A DNA stretch of 64,000 nucleotides from positions 1 to 64,000 of the forward strand of contig JAJRQV010000009.1 in the NCBI GenBank assembly GCA_024280035.1. Direction: 5' to 3'. A program made the position numbers and the translations under genes. The notes under the pieces were generated by a model. The model saw only the letters and a list, made by a program, of their open reading frames with translations. It was not told where the DNA came from and ran no database searches. Source of the stretch: Campylobacterales bacterium (GTDB taxonomy: Bacteria; Campylobacterota; Campylobacteria; Campylobacterales; Sulfurimonadaceae). This document shows, piece by piece, positions 38,334-47,497 of this stretch (position 1 is the first letter of the stretch; each line of letters starts with the position of its first letter).

Positions 38334-39006
38334 GAATATAACCCACACCATAAATACTTGCAATAGTATCTTCAGGAAGTTTTGGACGAAGACGTTTAAT
38401 CAAAGACGTAATCGAATTAGAGGAAAAATCACGTTCAGGTTGATCTTCATAAATATGGTTATAAATATCAATAGCAGAAACCGTTTGATTAGGATGTGAG
38501 CACATAAAGTCAAGTACTTTTTTCTCTTTCTCTTTAAGATCAACCTCATTCTCTTCATTAAAGAGAATTTTTCTTTTTTGATTCCAGTAAAAACCATTTT
38601 TCAAGGCTATATTGTCTGAATTTTTACGCAAATCTTCTACAATATTTAAGAGTAACTCTTTAAGCTCATCACTCTTTACAGGTTTAACAAGATAGGTGAC
38701 TAAATGCAGTTTAATCGCCTTAAACAGTTTCTCTTTTTCAGAATGTGCCGTGGTGATAATGATTTTTGTTGTTTTATCTTTTTCACGAATCTTTTCTATC
38801 ATCGACAAACCATCTAAATGCGGCATATTAATATCTGCAATAATAATGTTTGGTTTCTTATTTTCATACACAGACAAGGCACTTATCCCATCTCTAGCCA
38901 CATATACATGTTCAAAAAATATCTGAAGATATTCTGTCATAGAACTTAGTAACTGCTCTTCATCTTCAGCAATTAACACACTTATATCTTTTATTTTATT
39001 ATCCAT
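38320..39006 (-). CDS. OmpR/PhoB-type response regulator
   Basis: A 228-residue regulator. The receiver domain (about 8-120) has the acidic pocket AEDE (13-16), the phosphorylation site D58 in IIIADINMPHLDG and Lys near 107 (YLVKPVKSDE). The C-terminal winged helix (about 135-228) has CSHPNQTVSAIDIYNHIYE, RDFSSNSITSLIKRLR and IASIYGVGYIL, the trans_reg_C pattern. It overlaps the kinase gene by 8 bases. Its direct downstream neighbour is nrdD with tandem repeats in between, so I infer control of the anaerobic reductase. Confidence 0.9.
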   Translation of the reverse strand: MDNKIKDISVLIAEDEEQLLSSMTEYLQIFFEHVYVARDGISALSVYENKKPNIIIADINMPHLDGLSMIEKIREKDKTTKIIITTAHSEKEKLFKAIKLHLVTYLVKPVKSDELKELLLNIVEDLRKNSDNIALKNGFYWNQKRKILFNEENEVDLKEKEKKVLDFMCSHPNQTVSAIDIYNHIYEDQPERDFSSNSITSLIKRLRPKLPEDTIASIYGVGYILYNK

Positions 39007-40855
39007 TTATCTTCTCCATCTCTATACTAAACTTTGCACCACTGTTAACATTTTGAACACTTAACTTACCACTCATAGAATTTTCAATAATCATTTTAGA
39101 GATATACAGACCTAAACCTGTTCCCATAGACTTATGTTTTGTAGTAAAATAAGGCTCAAAAACCTTATGCAAGTTTTCTTCTTTTATTCCCCCTGCATTA
39201 TCTCGAATCTCTAAAATAACATTTTCATTATGTTCTATAATTTTAATTTCAATAAAAGCACCACTTACCCCTCTGTTTTTCAAGAGGTCTTTTGCATTGC
39301 TTAAGAGAGAAACTACTACTTGCGTATATTCATTAATAAAACCGTGTACATAAATTTCTCTCTTATCTTCAAAACGTATATCAAGGGCTTTAGGGTCAAC
39401 ACTAACACTAATAATCTCTATAGCATGTCGAACTGCCTCAGAAACACTAAAATTCTCTTTCTCTTTATTAGGACGATAAAAAGTCATAAAGTCATTAATC
39501 GTATTTGACATGTATTGAATATTAACTTCTACATCTTTTAACTTTATACCTAACTCTGTGGAAGCTAATATCTCTCGTGAGTTTTTCTCTTTTAAAACAC
39601 CTACAATAGAGTTTATAATCGCTAAAGGCTGTCTCCATTGATGGGCTATATTTCCAATCATCTCTCCCATGTCTGCCATCTTTGCTTTTTGAAAAAGAAG
39701 GGTTTCTTTCTCTTTTAACTCGGTTAAATCGATAACCGTGGTAATACGAACAGGAAGATTATCCCGATAAGAAGAGCGCCCACCTACTAAAGCAGGAAAG
39801 GCATTTCCATCATCTTTTAAAAGCCTAATTTCAAAAGGAGAAACCTGTTCTTGTTCAAGAGCCTTATTACACCTGCCCACAGAGTCACCACCCGTAATAT
39901 CAAGCAGTTTTAGTTTCAAGAACTCTTGTTTGGTATAACCAAAGATAAACTCTGCTGCGGCATTTAAGTCAATGATTTCTTGTTTTTCATTAGAAACAAT
40001 CACTGCCTCATGCATGGTGTCCATTAAAATCTGAAAATGACTTAAAGACTCTAAAAGGGCAATATCTTTTCGTTTAAGTTCATCAATCGTATTAATCAGA
40101 GCATCATGATACTCTTGCTCAATATAAAGACCACAATCCAATCCTTTCATTTGAGAAATTAGGTTAGCAATTCTCTCTTTTTCAATGATAGAGCCATGTT
40201 GGGGTGCGATAAGGTTTAAGTCTAACTTTTCTATCTTTGCAAGTGCATAATTAAAAATATCTTTACTAGGCATATACTCAGCATGAAACTGTCTTGCCTT
40301 ATAACAATAATCATCTTTTGCATAAAATTCCCATGACTCTGCTATTCCACCAAAAATATCTCCTGAAAAGAGAGTTTTTGTTTTAGGTTCATACGAAACA
40401 AAAGCACCAGGTGAATGACAATACGGGGTTGTATAAAATTCCAATTCTAAGTCCCCATCAATAAGTCTGTTCTCATTTTTATCTATGGCATAATAATCTG
40501 ATTTTATCATATAATGCTTTACCAAAGGAATCATACGCGAATGCGTAATGATACGTAAGTCATTACGGTTTATAAGTTTTTCCATTTCAGGAACAGACGC
40601 GGCTAAGTCAGGGTCTTGATGATGTAAAATAATATATTTAACATTTTTCATAGAAGAGATGGTATTAACTTTTTTAACTACCGCGTCAAATTCGAGCATA
40701 GAACCTGGGTCAACAAGTACACTAGCATCACCATTTTCTATAAAATAGGGATGACATTGAAAAGGATCATTTTCTAAATACATCCCCACCCAAAATAATT
40801 TGTCTGCTATTTCAATTGCTTTGCTAAAGTCCATTTCACTTCTGCTAAGGTTCAA
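38999..40855 (-). CDS. Hybrid sensor histidine kinase with diiron ODP (FprA-like metallo-beta-lactamase) input domain
   Basis: A 618-residue soluble kinase. Residues 1-250 are a metallo-beta-lactamase-fold ODP domain with ligands H79-x-D81-x-D83 (HQDPD), H147 (CHSPG), D166 (SGDIFGG) and H220 (PQHGS), the same spacing as the diiron site of FprA flavodiiron proteins but without a flavodoxin domain. A PAS domain follows (about 270-385), then the dimerisation/phosphoacceptor helix IGNIAHQWRQPLA (His near 405) and HATPase motifs NAGGIKEEN and GTGLGLYIS. ODP domains bind O2 or NO in other systems. The paired regulator overlaps it and anaerobic reductase genes follow. The start could also be ATG 40834. 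Confidence 0.88.
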   Translation of the reverse strand: MNLSRSEMDFSKAIEIADKLFWVGMYLENDPFQCHPYFIENGDASVLVDPGSMLEFDAVVKKVNTISSMKNVKYIILHHQDPDLAASVPEMEKLINRNDLRIITHSRMIPLVKHYMIKSDYYAIDKNENRLIDGDLELEFYTTPYCHSPGAFVSYEPKTKTLFSGDIFGGIAESWEFYAKDDYCYKARQFHAEYMPSKDIFNYALAKIEKLDLNLIAPQHGSIIEKERIANLISQMKGLDCGLYIEQEYHDALINTIDELKRKDIALLESLSHFQILMDTMHEAVIVSNEKQEIIDLNAAAEFIFGYTKQEFLKLKLLDITGGDSVGRCNKALEQEQVSPFEIRLLKDDGNAFPALVGGRSSYRDNLPVRITTVIDLTELKEKETLLFQKAKMADMGEMIGNIAHQWRQPLAIINSIVGVLKEKNSREILASTELGIKLKDVEVNIQYMSNTINDFMTFYRPNKEKENFSVSEAVRHAIEIISVSVDPKALDIRFEDKREIYVHGFINEYTQVVVSLLSNAKDLLKNRGVSGAFIEIKIIEHNENVILEIRDNAGGIKEENLHKVFEPYFTTKHKSMGTGLGLYISKMIIENSMSGKLSVQNVNSGAKFSIEMEKING

Positions 40856-40950
40856 GTCATTTCCTTTGTTAAGAGTATAGTAGAAATCAATATCTTTTCA
40901 AAATGATTATTATCAAGTTCAATCAAGATACAATACATAAATAAAAAGTC

Positions 40951-41010
40951 AAAAGTGAGCAAAGGTTTGCAAACGGACTTCAGAAAAATAAGCAAAGGCT
41001 TACAAAATAA
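40951..41010 (+). repeat. Two short palindromic repeats upstream of the flavoprotein gene
   Basis: GCAAA-GG-TTTGC within GTGAGCAAAGGTTTGC and TAAGC-AAAG-GCTTA lie about 30 bases apart, sharing AGCAAAGG. The GTGAGCAAAG core also appears, inverted, in the hairpin before rplI near 3420. Their role is unknown. Confidence 0.35.
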
Positions 41011-41029
41011 ACTTTAAAAAAAGAGCAAA

Positions 41030-42259
41030 ATGAGTGAAATAAAAAAGATAGCCATTATTGGTGCCGGTGCCTCAGGTTTAATGGCAGCTATTATTGCCGT
41101 AAAAGAGGGAACTGAGGTTCATCTGTATGAACAAAACACAAAGGCTGCTAAAAAAATCCTTGCCTCAGGTAACGGGCGGTGTAACATCACCAATACCCAT
41201 ACTTCCAGTCAAGACTATTTTGGAAACAACCCAAGTTTTGTTGATTACTCCTTAGAAACTTTTGGTTTTTCCCAAATTCAGAAGTTTTGTAAAAACATGG
41301 GTCTTTTGTTTAATGTTTTAGATGATGGTAGAGCTTACCCCTTATCAAATGAGGCAAGGTCTGTTGCTTTAAGTTTTGAAAGTTTTGCCTTATCAAAGGG
41401 TGTGCGTTTTTTTACAGACAGCCGTATCAATCGTATTGAAAAAAAAGGGAGAAAGTTTACTCTTTTTCATGAGAATCTTAGTTCAGAAGCTTATGATAAG
41501 GTTCTCATATCTACAGGTTCTGAAGCAGCTCCTCAATTAGGGGGATCTACTAGTGGTTATACGCTTGCTCTTTCTTTTGGGCACTCTTTAATTCCAACCT
41601 ATCCCTCTTTAGTTCAACTGCATCTGAACTCAAAGGTTCATGATAAGATGGCAGGAAGTAAAATTGACGGTGCGGCTACTCTTTACATTAATGGAAAAAA
41701 AGAGCAAAGTATTCATGGCGACCTTCTTTTTACTAAATATGGTATTTCAGGTTTTGCCATCTTAGATATTTCTCAACAGGCTTCACAATCAATACTGAAT
41801 TACCAAAGTGTAGATATTGGTCTTGACCTTTTACCTAAATTTGATAGACAAGCACTAAGTTCTTTACTTCTAAGTATGTGCCAAAACCTTCCTCATTTTG
41901 AAATCGAGACTATTTTAAGTGGTATGCTTCCCATAAAGGTGGCACACTATCTTTTAGAAGAGACAAAAATTAACCCCAACACCTTAGCCTCACATATCCA
42001 TACAAAAATGACAAAACAGATTGTTTCTAAAATTAAAGATTGGCGTTTTGAAGTTTGTGAAACACACGGTTTTAAACATGCTGAAGTTAGTGGGGGAGGC
42101 ATTAACACAGACGAGGTAAATGAAAAAACGATGGAATCTAAACTTTGTGAAGGGCTTTATTTTGCAGGAGAGATTCTCGATATTGTAGGACGTCGAGGTG
42201 GTTTTAATTTTGCCTTTGCCTTTGCAAGTGGTTTTATTGCAGGTAAAGAACTCTCTTAA
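41030..42259 (+). CDS. BaiN/HI0933-type FAD-dependent oxidoreductase
   Basis: A 409-residue flavoprotein. The dinucleotide-binding start is AIIGAGASGLMAAI, followed by the family motif KKILASGNGRCNITN and a C-terminal VSGGGINTDEVN and FAGEILDIVGRRGGFN. This is the HI0933/YhiN family, now including RdsA/BaiN-type enzymes that reduce unsaturated substrates, but the physiological substrate in this phylum is unknown. It is convergent with acyP, whose stop abuts its own. Confidence 0.88.
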   Translation: MSEIKKIAIIGAGASGLMAAIIAVKEGTEVHLYEQNTKAAKKILASGNGRCNITNTHTSSQDYFGNNPSFVDYSLETFGFSQIQKFCKNMGLLFNVLDDGRAYPLSNEARSVALSFESFALSKGVRFFTDSRINRIEKKGRKFTLFHENLSSEAYDKVLISTGSEAAPQLGGSTSGYTLALSFGHSLIPTYPSLVQLHLNSKVHDKMAGSKIDGAATLYINGKKEQSIHGDLLFTKYGISGFAILDISQQASQSILNYQSVDIGLDLLPKFDRQALSSLLLSMCQNLPHFEIETILSGMLPIKVAHYLLEETKINPNTLASHIHTKMTKQIVSKIKDWRFEVCETHGFKHAEVSGGGINTDEVNEKTMESKLCEGLYFAGEILDIVGRRGGFNFAFAFASGFIAGKELS

Positions 42260-42529
42260 TCATTCTCTAACAGTAAAATCACCACTAAAGTCTTCATTGC
42301 TTTCATATTGTTGTATGTTATCAACACGAGAAAGCATAGAGCCTTTTTCTAAGATAGAAATAAATTCAGCAAAATCATCATCTTCAACTTTAACCCTTAC
42401 TTCGACTGTACCATCTGCTAAATTTTTAACGTATCCACTAAATCCTTTTTTCTTTGCGTTTTCAGAAACTGTTTTTCGATACCAAACACCTTGGACTTTT
42501 CCAGATATTATAAATTGATAACTTTGCAT
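42260..42529 (-). CDS. acyP: Acylphosphatase
   Basis: An 89-residue acylphosphatase that hydrolyses acyl phosphates such as carbamoyl phosphate. The catalytic motif is SGKVQGVWYRKTV with the anion-binding Arg, and Asn appears in GYVKNLADGTVEVRV. Length is standard. It converges on the flavoprotein gene with no spacer. Confidence 0.93.
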   Translation of the reverse strand: MQSYQFIISGKVQGVWYRKTVSENAKKKGFSGYVKNLADGTVEVRVKVEDDDFAEFISILEKGSMLSRVDNIQQYESNEDFSGDFTVRE

Positions 42530-42624
42530 TTAAACTCCATTTCACTACCTAAAATGACTTTCCTTAGTTTTATGATATCATATAAGGTAAAATAATAAAA
42601 GAAGCACGCAGATAAAGGTCTTAG

Positions 42625-43406
42625 ATGCAATTTGTTGAAAATATAGGTTTTGCAACACTTCGTTTTTTAAATATATTTTATGAATCTTTCTATTTTACGT
42701 ATCAATGCCTTATTAAACTCTTTAAAAAAAACTCTTATAACTCTGCCACAAAAGATATTTTAGTTAAACAAATTTACTTTACTTCAGTAGAGACACTTCC
42801 TCTTCTTTTATTAATTGGAACTATATTTGGAAGTATTATTACTGCTTTAATTGTTAATTTAGCCTTTGAATATGGGCTTAAAGACCATATTGGAACACTT
42901 ATTATTAATATTATTGTTAATGAGTTTGCACCTTTAGCAACTGTTGTTATTATTGCTCTTCGTTCAGGCGCTGCTATAAGTACTGAAATCGCTGTTATGA
43001 AAGTCTCTAATGAACTTAACACCCTAAAGGCTTTTGATATTAATATTATTGAGTACCTCTTTCTTCCACGTATTATCTCTGGAATAATTTCTGTGGTTTT
43101 ACTCTCTTTTGTCTTAAGTATTATTATGCTTTTTAGCGGTTACCTCTATCTTCTGTTTTTTTTGAAACAGGCTTAGATTTTTATCTTAGAACCATTGTGC
43201 ATACTATAGACCTAAATGACTTCGCACTTTTATTTATTAAAAGTATCTTTTTTGGATTTTTTGTCACACTTATTCCTATCTACTCAGGATTAAAAACAAG
43301 CATGTCTTATACAGGAATTCCTATCTCTGTTTCAGCAGGAATGTTAAGGATTATTGTGACAATAACAAGTATTGAGGTGGCATCATTATTGATAATATAT
43401 CTGTAA
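42625..43406 (+). CDS. mlaE: MlaE-family lipid ABC permease (IamB-like), frameshifted as sequenced
   Basis: The inner-membrane permease of an Mla-type phospholipid transporter. The first frame gives 183 residues with MlaE motifs (VNEFAPLATVVIIALRSGAAISTEIAVMKVSNE is spread over 115-150) and ends at TAG 43174-43176. The frame continues one phase away as FETGLDFYLRT and IKSIFFGFFVTLIPIYSG to 43406. The break is a run of eight T (43156-43163); nine would restore a 260-residue protein. C. jejuni has the same gene order iamB-iamA-MCE-lipoprotein (Cj1646-1649). A homopolymer error or slip-strand phase variation are both possible. Confidence 0.85.
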
Positions 43407-43870
43407 AACTTTTTTCAAATATTGAAGAGATTATTGACTTTAGAAAAAGTATTTTATCGCAAAAAGAGTACCGGCTTGTTTCTAAATCCACACCTCTTCT
43501 TTCAAACCTAAATATGATTGAAAACATCTCCATCATTTTACAAATTCATGAGCATCAAAGTCGTAAACAAGCTCAACTTAACGCCTACAAAAGAATGAAG
43601 GTTTTAAACATTTTGCCTCTAGCGAGTTTACGATATGATGAGTGTAGCCAAAAAGAGATTTTTCTTATACAACTTATTCGTGCAGATATACAAAAAGATG
43701 TTAAGATAGTTATCGAACAACCTTTTACTTTTTTAGAACATGAGCCTGATTTAAACTTTATTACAGATACTTTAGATAAGTTATTAATCTCTTATGAAGA
43801 TGTTTTTATTGTTGACTTAAAGCATCAACAAGCACACTATAAGGAGACCGCATGTCATATAAAAAAATAG
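43385..43870 (+). CDS. Degenerate ABC ATPase-like protein of the Mla operon (IamA position)
   Basis: About 161 residues, clearly shaped like the second half of an ABC ATPase: PLLSNLNMIENISI matches the Q-loop region, YDECSQKEIFLIQLIRA the signature helix and KIVIEQPFTFLEHE the Walker B/D-loop, but the P-loop is absent and LSGGQ and the Walker B Asp-Glu pair are not conserved. No ATG, GTG or TTG opens the frame before Met 43514, which would cut a conserved part; ATC 43382 or ATT 43385 behind GAGGTGG (43374-43380) are the best starts. It overlaps mlaE and mlaD. Either it is a non-hydrolysing partner or the operon uses another ATPase. Confidence 0.55.
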   Translation: MIDNISVKLFSNIEEIIDFRKSILSQKEYRLVSKSTPLLSNLNMIENISIILQIHEHQSRKQAQLNAYKRMKVLNILPLASLRYDECSQKEIFLIQLIRADIQKDVKIVIEQPFTFLEHEPDLNFITDTLDKLLISYEDVFIVDLKHQQAHYKETACHIKK

Positions 43871-44787
43871 CACTCAGTGTTGGATTTTTTATTATCATCA
43901 GTTCTGTACTTATTATTATTTCTCTATTTTATGTTATTGAAAAAAAAGGTGTTTTTGTTTCTCACATCACCTATACTCTAATTGCTAAGAATGCCCAAGA
44001 CATTGAAGAGGGTATGCCCATTTTATTTTCTGGTTTTGAAATTGGTCAAGTTAAGCAGATGCGCCTTGATGAAAAAGGTGAGGTCTTAATCACCATTAGC
44101 ATACCTGAACATAATACAAAATGGATACGTTCGGACTCAGTTTTCACCTTAGAAAAGCCCCTTATTGGAAAAGCAAAGATCACCCTAACCTCTTCCATAA
44201 ACTCACGTTTTGTTAATCCTAAATCATTAATGCGAATGCATACAGATGATGGCATTAATGAACTCATAAGTAATGTAAGACCCCTTACCATTGAGTTAGA
44301 AAGTATTTTAAAAAATGTCTCTATTATCTTTTCTACCTTAGCTGATAAAAATGCTAGTTTTCAAGCATCTTTATCTCATATTGAACAATTTTCTAAACAG
44401 CTAAGTGATTCTGAAAATCTTTTGCACACCCTTACTGGAGATAAAAAAAGTGCTTCTGAACTCAGTTCAGCCATTAAAAAACTAAACCTCTCTATTGAAG
44501 AGTTTCGTAAACTTACAAAAAATACAGATGAGGGTATTAGTGAAATTCGCACAGATCTTGTTCAACCTAGTCATAAGAATTTACAAGAGTTAAACCTTAT
44601 GCTTAAAGATATCAATAATAAACTCAAAGAGATAGACAGCACCTTTAAAGTCATATCTAACTCAGATAAAGACATTGTTTATCTTAAAGATGAGATAAAA
44701 GTATGGTTAGAAGAGGTTACTGAACTTTCAGAACGTATTAACTCTATTATTGGAAAAGAGCAGAGAACGGAGATTATATTACCATGA
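43852..44787 (+). CDS. mlaD: MCE-domain lipid-binding protein (MlaD-like)
   Basis: A 311-residue protein anchored by one N-terminal membrane segment (about 6-28, SVGFFIIISSVLIIISLFY). The MCE domain covers about 38-115 (AQDIEEGMPILFSGFEIGQV and KPLIGKAKITLTSS). A long helical, coiled-coil-prone tail (about 140-300) follows, longer than in E. coli MlaD. It would form a periplasmic hexameric ring that receives lipids. SD AAGGAG precedes the ATG inside the end of the IamA-like gene, and the 3' end overlaps the lipoprotein gene. Confidence 0.86.
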   Translation: MSYKKIALSVGFFIIISSVLIIISLFYVIEKKGVFVSHITYTLIAKNAQDIEEGMPILFSGFEIGQVKQMRLDEKGEVLITISIPEHNTKWIRSDSVFTLEKPLIGKAKITLTSSINSRFVNPKSLMRMHTDDGINELISNVRPLTIELESILKNVSIIFSTLADKNASFQASLSHIEQFSKQLSDSENLLHTLTGDKKSASELSSAIKKLNLSIEEFRKLTKNTDEGISEIRTDLVQPSHKNLQELNLMLKDINNKLKEIDSTFKVISNSDKDIVYLKDEIKVWLEEVTELSERINSIIGKEQRTEIILP

Positions 44788-45425
44788 GAGCCATCCTACT
44801 GATACTTATTTTTCTTTTTAGTGCCTGTTCGACTACGCAACCTAAGAATAAATGGCAATATGAGGCCTGTGCTGCCCAAGGTGATTATCAAAAACATTTC
44901 TTACAAAACAGACGTTTACGTGCATCTTCTGATATTTTTCAAGCAAGAGAATTTGCCCTACAATCTGCAAACTTGAAAACAATAATAGATATTGAACTTA
45001 GTGTTTGTGCCTTAAATATTACTGTCTTAAAAAATAACAATTGTGAAAAAGCACAGGCATTACTTGAACTTGAACCCAATGCCAAACAGAGTGCCTACCT
45101 GCATTTTTTACAAAAAAACTATTCTCTAGAAGAGATAAGTTTATTGCCTAAGGCTTATCAAGAGCTTGCGCAAGCCAAACTCAAAAATAAAGAGATTAAT
45201 CCATTATTAATCACTCTAGAACCCCTAAGTTCACGTGCCGTTGCTTCAGCTTTATTCAAAAAACAACTTAATCAACAAAACATTCAAGACTTAATTGATG
45301 AACTCTCTTTTTATGGTTATAAAAATCCCATTATTGCTTGGTTAAAGTATCAAATCCAAGAGACTTCAGATGTAAAAGAAAAAAAACTTCTTCAAGCAAA
45401 ATTAAAAACATTAACCTTTAACTAA
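44784..45425 (+). CDS. Lipoprotein of the Mla-like operon (Cj1649-like position)
   Basis: A 213-residue lipoprotein with lipobox FLFSACS (Cys near 15). The mature part is helical, with Cys pairs (YEACAAQ, LSVCALN, NNNCEKA). It overlaps mlaD by ATGA. C. jejuni also has a lipoprotein gene at this place after the MCE gene, suggesting an outer-membrane partner of the transporter. No family name is offered. Confidence 0.65.
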   Translation: MRAILLILIFLFSACSTTQPKNKWQYEACAAQGDYQKHFLQNRRLRASSDIFQAREFALQSANLKTIIDIELSVCALNITVLKNNNCEKAQALLELEPNAKQSAYLHFLQKNYSLEEISLLPKAYQELAQAKLKNKEINPLLITLEPLSSRAVASALFKKQLNQQNIQDLIDELSFYGYKNPIIAWLKYQIQETSDVKEKKLLQAKLKTLTFN

Positions 45426-45471
45426 TCTTCTTAGACTATAATTATTTATTATTAAAAAAAAGGATCTATTT

Positions 45472-46026
45472 ATGACGGTATGGATTATTTTAGGTGTTGT
45501 TGGGCTTGTTCTTGTAATGATGTACAACACCCTTATCTCACGTAAGAACCAAGTTGAAAATATTTTTGGCTCTGTTGACGCTGTTCTTAAAAAACGTTTT
45601 GACCTTATTCCTAATCTTATCGCTTCGGTTCAACAATATATGACACATGAAAAAGAGCTTTTAGAAAAAATTACACAATGGCGTTCATCAGCAATGAAAC
45701 CCAATATCTCTGATGAGAAAAAAATAGACTTAGATAATAAAATGAGTGCTGCCTTAGGCTCTATTATGGTAGCTGTGGAAAATTACCCTGACTTAAAAGC
45801 CAATAAAAATATTATGCACCTTCAACGTACACTCACAGAGGTAGAAGCACAAATTTCTGCTGCAAGACGTGCCTATAACCAAGCCGTGACTGATTATAAT
45901 AACTCAATCGAGATGTTTCCTACAAATATCATGGCAAATATGCTGCATTTTACACGTAAGGCTGTATTTGAAACTGCGGAGGCAGAACGTAAAAATGTAA
46001 ATGTAAAAGAGTTGTTTAATTCATAA
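45472..46026 (+). CDS. lemA: LemA family protein
   Basis: A 184-residue LemA protein with an N-terminal membrane segment (MTVWIILGVVGLVLVMMYN), then the signature SRKNQVENIFGSVDAVLKKR and FDLIPNLIASVQQYM, and the helical ARRAYNQAVTDYNNSIEMFP. LemA proteins are membrane-anchored helical bundles of unclear role. SD AAAGGA precedes the ATG. It shares the TAATG junction with the DUF3137 gene, a pairing seen in many genomes. Confidence 0.92.
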   Translation: MTVWIILGVVGLVLVMMYNTLISRKNQVENIFGSVDAVLKKRFDLIPNLIASVQQYMTHEKELLEKITQWRSSAMKPNISDEKKIDLDNKMSAALGSIMVAVENYPDLKANKNIMHLQRTLTEVEAQISAARRAYNQAVTDYNNSIEMFPTNIMANMLHFTRKAVFETAEAERKNVNVKELFNS

Positions 46027-46991
46027 TGCTCAAAACTAGTGAACTCACCAAATTTTTTTATGATGAACTGCATCCTGATTTAAAAAGACTCGAAGATGAT
46101 AGAAAAGAACTTTCTCGTAAACTTGTTTATATAGCCATTACGCTCGCTGTAATTTCTAGCCTTATTACTGCTCTGATTTTCACCAATTCAATCTCTTTTT
46201 CTGAATTTGATTTTATTGCTTTTTTTATTGCTTTTACTCTTTTTTATTGGGCAAAAAAGCACTACTCAAAAGATTATGCCGCAGAGTTTAAAGATAAAAT
46301 CATTCATCCTCTGATTCAACAAATCGATAAGTCTTTACAATATTCTAAAAATTTATGTATTTCACAAACACATTTTAGAGACTCTAAACTTTTTCAAAAA
46401 AGTATAGACCGTTATAATGGAAATGATCTGGTTAAAGGTAAAATCGATGATGTTAAACTAAAATTTTCTGATATTCATGCAGAGTATGAAAGTCGTGATT
46501 CTAAAGGTAGAAGCTCTTGGCATACTATCTTTCAAGGTCTTTTCATAATGGCAGAATTCAACAAAGACTTTAAGGCTAAAACTGCAGTTCTTCCTGATAC
46601 AGCTGAAAAGCACTTTGGTAAATTAATTGGAGGATGGTTACAAAGTAAAAATATGAACAGAGATGATCTGGTTAAGATGGATAACCCTGAATTTGAAAAG
46701 CATTTTGTTGTTTACAGCAATGACCAAATTGAGGCACGATATATTCTTACCCATGCCATGATGAAGCGACTGCTTGACTTTAAAAAACGTTCAACTGTTC
46801 CTCTTTATGTCAGTTTTTCAAACCGTCAAATCTATCTTGCACTTGAGTATAACACAGATCTTTTTGAACCCACTATCTTCACATCTCTTCTAGAATATTC
46901 ACTGATTAAAGAATATATAAGCACCTTACAACTCGCAACGGGTATAATACATGAACTTAAACTTAATGAAAAATTATGGAGCAAACAATGA
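46026..46991 (+). CDS. DUF3137 membrane protein
   Basis: A 321-residue protein with two membrane segments (about 36-55 and 60-78) and a cytoplasmic C-terminal domain with SDIHAEYESRDSKGRSSWH and FQGLFIMAEFNKDFKAKT, the DUF3137 signature. It is commonly encoded next to LemA, as here, and the two may form a complex. Function is unknown. Confidence 0.85.
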   Translation: MLKTSELTKFFYDELHPDLKRLEDDRKELSRKLVYIAITLAVISSLITALIFTNSISFSEFDFIAFFIAFTLFYWAKKHYSKDYAAEFKDKIIHPLIQQIDKSLQYSKNLCISQTHFRDSKLFQKSIDRYNGNDLVKGKIDDVKLKFSDIHAEYESRDSKGRSSWHTIFQGLFIMAEFNKDFKAKTAVLPDTAEKHFGKLIGGWLQSKNMNRDDLVKMDNPEFEKHFVVYSNDQIEARYILTHAMMKRLLDFKKRSTVPLYVSFSNRQIYLALEYNTDLFEPTIFTSLLEYSLIKEYISTLQLATGIIHELKLNEKLWSKQ

Positions 46992-47497
46992 AATTAATCA
47001 CAACACTATTATGTACGGCGGTGTTAAGCTTTGGACTTGAAGTTGGACAGATACCTACAACACTTACACTTGAAGGTGACAAAGGTGCCTTAGTTACAGG
47101 AGATGCTTTTTCAAGCACAATGCTACGCGATAAGGTATATGTACTTTTTTATGTAGACCCTGATGAAAAAGATATGAATGAACATGTTACACTTGCACTT
47201 AAGGCAGAGAAGTTTGATAGACAAAACTACGGTTCTATTGCTATTATTAATATGGCAGCAACATGGTTACCTAACTTTGCAATTGCTTCTAAATTAGAAA
47301 AAAAACAAGAAGAGTTTCCTGACACAATTTATGCTAAAGATTTAGACTCTGTTTTAGTTAAAGAGTGGAACTTAGAAGATGACAGTTCAAACGTAGTTCT
47401 TTTTGGAAAAGATGGAAAAGTTTTATTTCTTGTTAAAGGAAAACTTACAGACGAAGACCTAAGTACACTAATCTCAACTATTAAAGAAAATCTATGA
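46988..47497 (+). CDS. YtfJ-family periplasmic thioredoxin-fold protein
   Basis: A 169-residue exported protein. ATG 46988 gives the signal peptide MKLITTLLCTAVLSFG; an upstream ATG at 46976 adds only four residues. The mature chain has a thioredoxin-like fold with KVYVLFYVDPDEKDMNEHV, as in YtfJ, and no CxxC motif, so it is not a disulfide reductase of the usual type. It overlaps both neighbours. Confidence 0.75.
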   Translation: MKLITTLLCTAVLSFGLEVGQIPTTLTLEGDKGALVTGDAFSSTMLRDKVYVLFYVDPDEKDMNEHVTLALKAEKFDRQNYGSIAIINMAATWLPNFAIASKLEKKQEEFPDTIYAKDLDSVLVKEWNLEDDSSNVVLFGKDGKVLFLVKGKLTDEDLSTLISTIKENL

